Notes under the pieces: generated by a model
What the model was told of the DNA's origin: nothing
Databases searched by the model: none
The model's input: only the letters and a program-made list of their open reading frames with translations
Source: Aphelocoma coerulescens
Taxonomy: Eukaryota > Chordata > Aves > Passeriformes > Corvidae
Direction: 5' to 3'
DNA: 64,000 nucleotides
Assembly: GCF_041296385.1 (NCBI RefSeq)
Contig: NW_027184063.1
Span: 1,736,001 to 1,800,000, forward strand
In this document: piece after piece, positions 57,610 to 64,000 of the stretch
How positions within the stretch are numbered: position 1 is the first letter of the stretch
Layout: each line of letters starts with the position of its first letter
Translations under genes and position numbers: made by a program

Positions 57610-59000
57610 CGGGGGGGCTTTTTTGGGGGGGCTCCACCCCAAATTTGGGGGTTCTGGGGGGGGCTTGACCCCAAATTTGGGGGTCCTGCGGTGGTTTTGG
57701 GGGATTTCACCCCAAATTTGGGGGTTCTGGGGGGGGCTTGACCCCAAATTTGGGGGTCCTGCGGTGGTTTTGGGGGATATCACCCCAAATTTGGGGGTTC
57801 TGGGGGGGGTTTGGGGGGGGTTTCAACCCAAATTTGGGGGTCCCAGAGGAGTTTGGGGATCTTTTCCAGCCCAAATTTGGGTGATTTGGGGGTTTAATCC
57901 CAAATTTGGGGGTCCTGGGGGTGTTTGGGGGGGTTTGGCCAAAATTTGGGGGTCCTGGGGGCATTTGGGGACCTTTTCCAGCCCAAATTTGGGGGTCCTT
58001 GGGGGGGTTTCACCCCAAATTCGGGGGTCCCAGAGGAGTCTGGGGACCTTTTCCAGCCGAAATTTGGGGTTCTGGGGGGGCTTAGGAGGGTCTGACCCCA
58101 AATTTGGGGGTCCTGGGGTGGTTTTGGGGTGTTTCAGTCCAAATTTGGGGGTCCGGGTGGGGTTGTGGGGGGTTTGACCCCAAATTTGGGGGTCCCAGAG
58201 GAGTTTGGGGACCTTTTCCAGCCCAAATTTGGGGGCATTTTGGGGGGTTTCATCCCAAATTTGGGGGTTCTGGGGGGGCTTTCGGAGGTTTCATCCCAAA
58301 TTTGGGGGTCCCAGAGGAGTTTGGGGACCTTTTCCAGCCCAAATTTGGGGGTTTTGGGGGGGCTTAGGAGGGTCTGACCCCAAATTTGGGGGTCCTGGGG
58401 AGGCCTCGGGGGGTTTCACCCCAAATTTGGGGGTCCTGGCGTGGTTTTGGGGTGTTCTGATCCCAAATTTGGGGATCCTGGTGGGGTTTTGGGGGGTTTG
58501 GCCAAAATTTGGGGGTCCTGGGGCGGCTTTGGGGTGCTATGACCCCAAATTTGGGGGTCCCAGAGGAGTTTGGGGACCTTTTCCAGCCCAAATTTGGGGG
58601 TTCTGGGCTGGTTTTGGGGGGTTTTGACCCCAAATTTGGGGGTCCTGGGGAGGCCTCGGGGGGTTTCACCCCAAATTTGGGGGTTCTGGGCTGGTTTTGA
58701 GGAGCTTCAGCCCCATTTTTGGGGTTTTGGGGGTTTCACCCCAATTTTAGGGGTCCCAGAGGCGTTTGGGGACCTCTTCCATCCCAAATTTGGGGGCATT
58801 TTGGGGGGTTTCATCCCAAATTTGGGGGTCCTGGGGCGGCTTTCGGAGGTTTCACTTCAAATTTGGGGGTTCTGGGGGGGGTTTTGGGGCGGTTTCATCC
58901 CAAATTTGGGGGTTCTGGGCTGGTTTTGGGGGGTTCCATCCCAAATTTGGGGGTTCTGGGGGGGTTTTGGGGGGTTCCATCCCAAATTTGGGGGTCCCGG
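57610..59000. repeat. Palindrome-bearing CCCCAAATTTGGGG array
   Basis: About 30 units of 40-60 bp, most containing the perfect palindrome CCCAAATTTGGG, often preceded by CAGCC or GACC and followed by GGTCCTGGGG. Composite blocks with CCCAGAGGAGTTTGGGGACC recur every ~120-130 bp. It lies between the ALDOA poly(A) site and the next promoter. Confidence 0.9.
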
Positions 59001-59379
59001 GGAGCTTCAGGGACCCTTTTAATCTCAATTTTGGGGTCCCGACTCCTTCAGGACCCTTTCCCCCACAAACCGAGCGGTTTTGGGTCATTTTGGGTCCCTT
59101 TTCACCCCAATTTTGGGGGTCCCGGGCATTTTTCGGCTCCCATTTCCCCACAATTTTGGGGATTTCGGGGATTTTTTGGGTCCCTTTTCCCCTCGGTTTG
59201 GGGCTCCCGGGTGATTTTAGGGTCCCTTCTCCCCCAAATTCGGAGCTTTTGGGGCTCCCAGGGAGGTTCAGATTCCTTTTCTCACCCCAATTTTGCCGTC
59301 CCGGATCTTTTGGGGTCCCTTTTTCCCCCCAAATTCTGCGATTTCGCCTCATTTTGGGGCCCTTTTCCCCTCACTTTCG
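59001..59379. repeat. Decayed CCCCAATTTTGGGG repeats leading into the next promoter
   Basis: Increasingly diverged and CpG-richer units (CCCCAATTTTGGGGTCCCG). No exon recognised. Confidence 0.6.
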
Positions 59380-59545
59380 GGGACTTTTTTCGCGCCGCGT
59401 TTCCAGGCCCGCCTTTACCGCGACTTTTTTCGCGCTTCCCGGGCGCCATTTTGGGACCCTCCCTCTTCCGGCCTCTTCCGGTTCCCTCCGCTTCCTGGTG
59501 GGCGTGGCCGGAAGTGACGCAACGGAGGCGGTGGCGGGGCCGGCG
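59380..59545 (+). promoter_or_regulatory. Housekeeping-type promoter and candidate first exon of the next gene (possibly PPP4C)
   Basis: Unique CpG-rich block after repeats. It has two E2F-like TTTTTTCGCGC sites (about 59385 and 59425), a YY1 site GCGCCATTTTGGG (59443-59455), ETS-like CTTCCGG repeats (59464-59482) and CCGGAAGTGACG (59508-59519). A candidate donor GGCG|GTGGGT follows at 59545. E2F/YY1/ETS layout is typical of ubiquitous TATA-less promoters on this strand. PPP4C follows ALDOA in mammals, hence the suggestion, but no PPP4C coding exon (MAEISDLDRQIEQL) is present before 64000. Confidence 0.5.
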
Positions 59546-59579
59546 GTGGGTCCGGGCTGGGATTTTGGGGCGATTTTGG

Positions 59580-62500
59580 GTGATTTTGGGTCATTTTGGG
59601 CCATTTGGGGGCGATTTGAGGCGCTCTCGGAGGTTTTGGGAGGGCTCTGGGGGCTCTCGGAGGGGTTTGGGGGGGGATTTGTGGGGTCCGCGGGGATCCT
59701 GAGCGCTCTGGGGGGGGGATTTGGGGGGTCCGGGCTGGGATTTTGGGGCGATTTTGGGGCATTTTGGGGCATTTTGGGGGGAATTGGAGGATCCCGTGAG
59801 GGCTTGGGGGGGGATTTGGGTGATTTTTGGGGGGATTTGAGGGATTTGGGGAGGTTGTGAGGGGATTTGGGGGATTTTGGGGAGATTCAGGTGGATTTTG
59901 GGGGCGTTTCGGTGTATTTGGGGGGAGGGGGTCTGGGAGGGAATTTGGGGAATTTTGGGGCATTTTGGGCAGATTTTGGGGGGTTTTGGGGGTCTTTGAG
60001 GGGATTTCGGGGGTCCGGGCTGGGATTTTGGGGCATTTTGGGGGGAATTGGAGGGTTCCGTGAGGGACTGGGGGGGATTTTGGGGGGTCTGGGAGGGGAT
60101 TTGGGGGATTTTGGGGGGATTTGGGGAGATTTTGGGGGGGGCATTTTGGGTGGATTTGGGGAGATTTTGGGGGGATTTGGGGGATTTGGGGGGGGGCATT
60201 TTGGGTGGATTTGGGGAGATTTTGGGGGTTTCTGAGGGGATTTGGGGGATTTTGGGTGGATTTTGGGGAGATTTGGGGGGATTTAGGTGAACGTGGGGGG
60301 AATTTGGGGGATTTTGGGGGGGTTTGGGAGGGCTTCAGGTGAATTTTGGGGAGATTTGGGTGGATTTTGGGGGGATTTGGGTGGATTTGGGGGTCCTGAG
60401 GGTTCCATGAGGGATTTGGGGGGGCCCTGGGGGGTCTGTGAGGGAATTTGGGGGGGTTTGGGGGGAATTTAGGTGAATTGGGGGGGGATTTGGGTGGATT
60501 TTGGGGAGATTTGGGGCATTTTGGGTGGATTTGGGGGGTCTGGGAGGGAATTTGGGGGGATTTTGGGGATTTCTGAGGGGATTTGGGGGGATTTTTGGGG
60601 GTCCTGAGGGTTCTGTGAGGGATTTTGGGGGGTCTGGAGGGGATTTTGGGGTGAATTTTGGGTGGATTTTGGGGAGATTTGGGTCATTTTGGGGGAATTT
60701 GGGTGAATTTGGGGCGTCTGGGAGGGGATTTGGGAGAATTTGGGGGGATTTTGGTGGATTTGGGGTTTCTGAGGGGATTTTGGGGGATTTTTGGGGGTCC
60801 TGAGGGTTCTGTGAGGGATTTTGGGGGGATTTTGGGGGGTCTGTGAGGGATTTGGGGGATTTTGGGGGGGATTTCGGTGAATTTTGGGGGGGATTTTGGG
60901 GAGGTTTGGGTCATTTTGGGGGAATTTGAGTGAATTTGGTGGGTCTGGGAGGGGATTTGGGAGATTTTGGGGGGATTTTGGGGGGATTTGGGGGTTTCTG
61001 AGGGGATTTGAGGATTTTTGGGGGGATTTGGGGGGTCTGTGAGTGGATTTGGGGGATTTTGGGGGGGTTCAGGTGGATTTTGGGGGAGATTTGGGTGCAT
61101 TTTGGGGGGATTTTGGTGGATTTGGGGGGTCTGGGAGGGAATTTGGGGGATTTGGGTGGATTTGGACAGATTTTGGGGGGTCTGTGGAGGATTTGGGGGT
61201 ATTTTGGGTGGATTTGGGGGGATTTTGGGTGGATTTGGGGGTCTGGGAGGGAATTTGAGTGGATTTTGGGGAGATTTTGGGCCATTTTGGGGGGATTTCG
61301 TGTGGATTTTGGGGGGTCTGGGAAGGAATTCGGGGGAATTGGGGCAATTTTGGGGTGATTTGGAGCAATTTTGGGGGTTTCTGAAGGGATTTGGGGCCAT
61401 TTTTGGGGGTCCTGAGGGTTCTGTGAAGGATTTTGGGGGGATTTGGGGGATTTGGGGTGGAATTCAGGTGGATTTGGGAGATTTTGGGGGGATTTTGTGA
61501 GGATTTGGGTGAATTTTGGGGGTTTCTGAGGGGATTTGGGTGGATTTTTGGGGGGTCCTGAGGGTTCCATGGGGGATTTTGGGGGGATTTGGGGGGATCT
61601 GGGGAGGTCTCTGAGGGGATTTGGGGGAAAAGAGGGAATTTTGGGGCATTTTGGGCAGATTTTGGGCAGATTTTGGGGAGTTTGGGGGGGGGTCTTTGAG
61701 GGGATTTGGGGGAATTTGAGGGGTCTGGGCCGGGATTTTGGGGCATTTTTGGGGCATTTTGGGGGGAATTGGAGGGGTCCGTGAGGGATTTGGGGGGCAT
61801 TGAGGGGGATTTGGGGGGGTTGAGGTGGATTTGGGGGAGATTTGGGGGATTTTGGGGGTGACTTTGAGGGGATTTGGGGGGATTTTGGGGGGTCTTGAGA
61901 GGGGATTTTGGGGGATTTAGGTGGATTTGGGGGGGATTTGGGGGGATTTTGGGGGATTTGGGCGATTTTGGGGGATTTGGCGCAATTTTGGGGGGATTTG
62001 GCACGATTTTGGGTGGATTTGGGGCGATTTGGGGGGATTTTGGGGGATTTTGGGGGGATTTGGGGGGGATTTGGGGGGATTTTGGGGGGATTTTGGGCAA
62101 TTTTGGGGGATTTTGGGGGGATTTGGGGGATTTTGGGGGCTCTGGGAGGGATTTTGGGGGATTTGGGGGCTCTCGAGGGTTTTCTGAGGGATTTTGGGGT
62201 GCCTGGGGGGGATTTTGGGGAGATTTTGGGGCGTTTTGGGGGTTCTGGGAGGGATTTTGGGGGCATTTGGGGGAGATTTTTGGGGCGGGTCTGGAAAGTT
62301 TTGGGGGGAATTTGGGGGGTCCTGGGTGGTCGTGGAGGGGAAATTTGGGGGGTTTTGGGGGATTTGGGTGGATTTTGGGGCATTTTGGGGGGATTTTGGT
62401 GGATTTGGGGGGGTCTGGGAGGGAATTTGGGGGATTTTGGGTGGATTTGGGGGGATTTTGGGGGTTTTGAGGGGATTTTTGGAGATTTTGGGGGGTCCTG

Positions 62501-63950
62501 AGGGTTCAGTGAGGGATTTTGGGTGGATTTGGGTGGTCTGGGAGGGGATTTGGGGGATTTTGGGGGGATTTGGGGCAATTTTGGGGATTTTGGGTGGATT
62601 TTGCGGGGTCTGGGAGGGGTTTTGGGGGGAAAAGGGGGAATTTTGGGGCACTTTGGGTGGATTTTTGGGGGATTTTGGGGGCATTTGGGGGGTCTGGGGT
62701 CAGATTTGGGGCGATTTTGGGGGGTCCCAAAGGTTTTGGGAGGGATTTGGGGGGTCCTGGAGGGGATTTTGGGGCGATTTTGGGGGGATTTTGGGGAATT
62801 TTGGGAGATTTTGGAGGGATTTGGGGAGATTTTGGGGGGATTTTGGGGTTTTTGGGCAGGTTTTGGGGGAGATTTTGGGGATTTGGGGGGAAATTTGGGT
62901 TTTTTGGGAGCATTTTGGGGTTATTTGGGGTTATTTGGGGAGGTTTTGGGATTTTTGGGAGCATTTGGGGCTTTTTGGGGAAGTTTGGGGGGGAATTTTG
63001 GGGTTATTTGGAGGATTTTTGGGTTTCTTTGGAGGGAATTTTGGTTTTTTTTTCGGGGGGATTTTGGGGGAGATTTTTGGGGTTTTTGGGGGCAATTTTG
63101 GGGTTATTTGGGGGATTTGGGTTTTTTTAGGGAGGTTTTGGGGTTATTTTGGGGGATTTTGGGTTTTTTGGAGGGATTTTGGGGTTTTAGGGAAGGTTTT
63201 GGGGGGAATTTGGGATTTTTGGGGGGAAATTCGGGTTTTTTTTGAATTTTGGGGTTTTTTGGGGAATCTGGGGCTTTTTGGGTGGATTTGGGGCTTTTTG
63301 GGGAGGATTTGGGGGGATTTGGGGGGATTTTGGGTTTTTTGGAGGGAATTTTGGGGTTTTTTGGGAGGTTTTGGGGTTTTTTTCGGGGGGTTTTGGGTTT
63401 TTTTGGGGACGTTTTGGGGAGGTTTGGGGTTTTTTTGGGGGATATTGGGGTTTTTCGGGGGTTATTTTGGGGACTTTGGGATTTTTGGGGTTTTTTTGGA
63501 GGATTTGGGGATTTCTTTGAGGGATTTTGGGAGGATTTTGGGGATTTTGAGGGGATTTTGGGGAACTTTGGGGGGATTTGGGGGAATTTTGGGAGGATTT
63601 TGGGGATTTTGGGGAATTTTGGGGGGATTTGGGGGAATTTTGGGGGGATTTTGGGGGGATTTGGGGGATTTTGGGGTTTTGGGGGGGATTTTGGGGGGAT
63701 TTGGGGGATTTTGGGGGGATTTGGGGGATTTTGGGGGGATTTTAGGGGGATTTTGGGGAACTTTGGGGGGATTTGGGGGAATTTTGGGAGGATTTTGGGG
63801 ATTTTGGGGAATTTTGGGGAATTTTCGGGGGATTTTGGGGATTTTGGGGGGATTTTGGGGGGATTTGGGGGAATTTTGGGGGGATTTGGGGGGATTTTGG
63901 GAGGATTTGGGGGAATTTTGGGGCGATTTTGGGGGATTTGGGAGCCCCTG
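59580..63950. repeat. GGGGGATTTTGGGG array to the window end
   Basis: 9-13 bp GGGGATTTTGG units with GGTGGATTT, GGGTCTGGGAGG and TCCTGAGGGTTC variants. Larger blocks repeat the edge of the preceding promoter block (GGTCCGGGCTGGGATTTT near 59550, 59728 and 60014; variant near 61728). Probably the first intron of the downstream gene. No coding exon recognised. Confidence 0.88.
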
Positions 63951-64000
63951 ATGGATTTTGGGTGGTCCCAGGGGGTCTTTGGGGTTGGGGAGGAGCGATT

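Noticed and set aside
59546..64000. PPP4C coding exons
   Set aside because: No MAEISDLDRQ or GDIHGQF/GNHE phosphatase motif in any frame; only the array is present, so the coding part must start beyond the window if the gene is there.

Overview
The window looks like a vertebrate, most likely avian, GC-rich microchromosomal segment. It holds two intact protein-coding genes and the probable promoter of a third, embedded in tandem repeats that fill nearly all introns and intergenic DNA. The order and orientation, TLCD3B (-) next to ALDOA (+) with a possible next gene downstream on +, match the mammalian block TLCD3B-ALDOA-PPP4C (human 16p11.2). The bird assignment is an inference from the extreme GC/minisatellite content and from protein divergence; I cannot exclude another sauropsid.

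Layout. 1-8.5 kb: minisatellite arrays, probably the 3' UTR and flank of TLCD3B. 8.6-22.8 kb: TLCD3B on the minus strand, five coding exons joined in phase into a predicted 296-residue TLC-domain membrane protein. 22.8-28.4 kb: head-to-head intergenic region with a CCAAT/octamer/X-box element (23.8-24.3 kb), a TATA-containing promoter with a splice donor (about 24.85-24.98 kb) and a GC-box/CRE/AP-1 promoter with a splice donor (about 28.23-28.35 kb). The last two resemble the alternative muscle and ubiquitous first exons known for ALDOA. 28.3-36.9 kb: arrays in the 5' non-coding intron. 36.9-56.9 kb: eight coding exons of ALDOA, joining exactly into 364 residues with all active-site residues. 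56.9-57.6 kb: 3' UTR and AATAAA. 59.38-59.55 kb: E2F/YY1/ETS-type CpG promoter, plausibly that of PPP4C, followed by more arrays to the end.

The most unusual signal is that the minisatellites have repeatedly captured exon edges. Splice sites with 12-61 nt of adjoining coding sequence are amplified inside the introns: 12 extra copies of the ALDOA exon 2 end and donor, 14 extra copies of the ALDOA exon 7 acceptor and start, 12 (plus one diverged) of the TLCD3B exon 3 acceptor, and smaller sets for ALDOA exons 7 and 8 and TLCD3B exons 1 and 4. The full-length exon survives at one end of each array. A near-perfect inverted repeat also flanks TLCD3B exon 4, and the TLCD3B N-terminus contains an in-frame coding minisatellite.

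Most long open frames here are repeat translations without stops and are not annotated as genes. Positions and exon joins were read by eye from the sequence; no alignment, expression data or database search was available.
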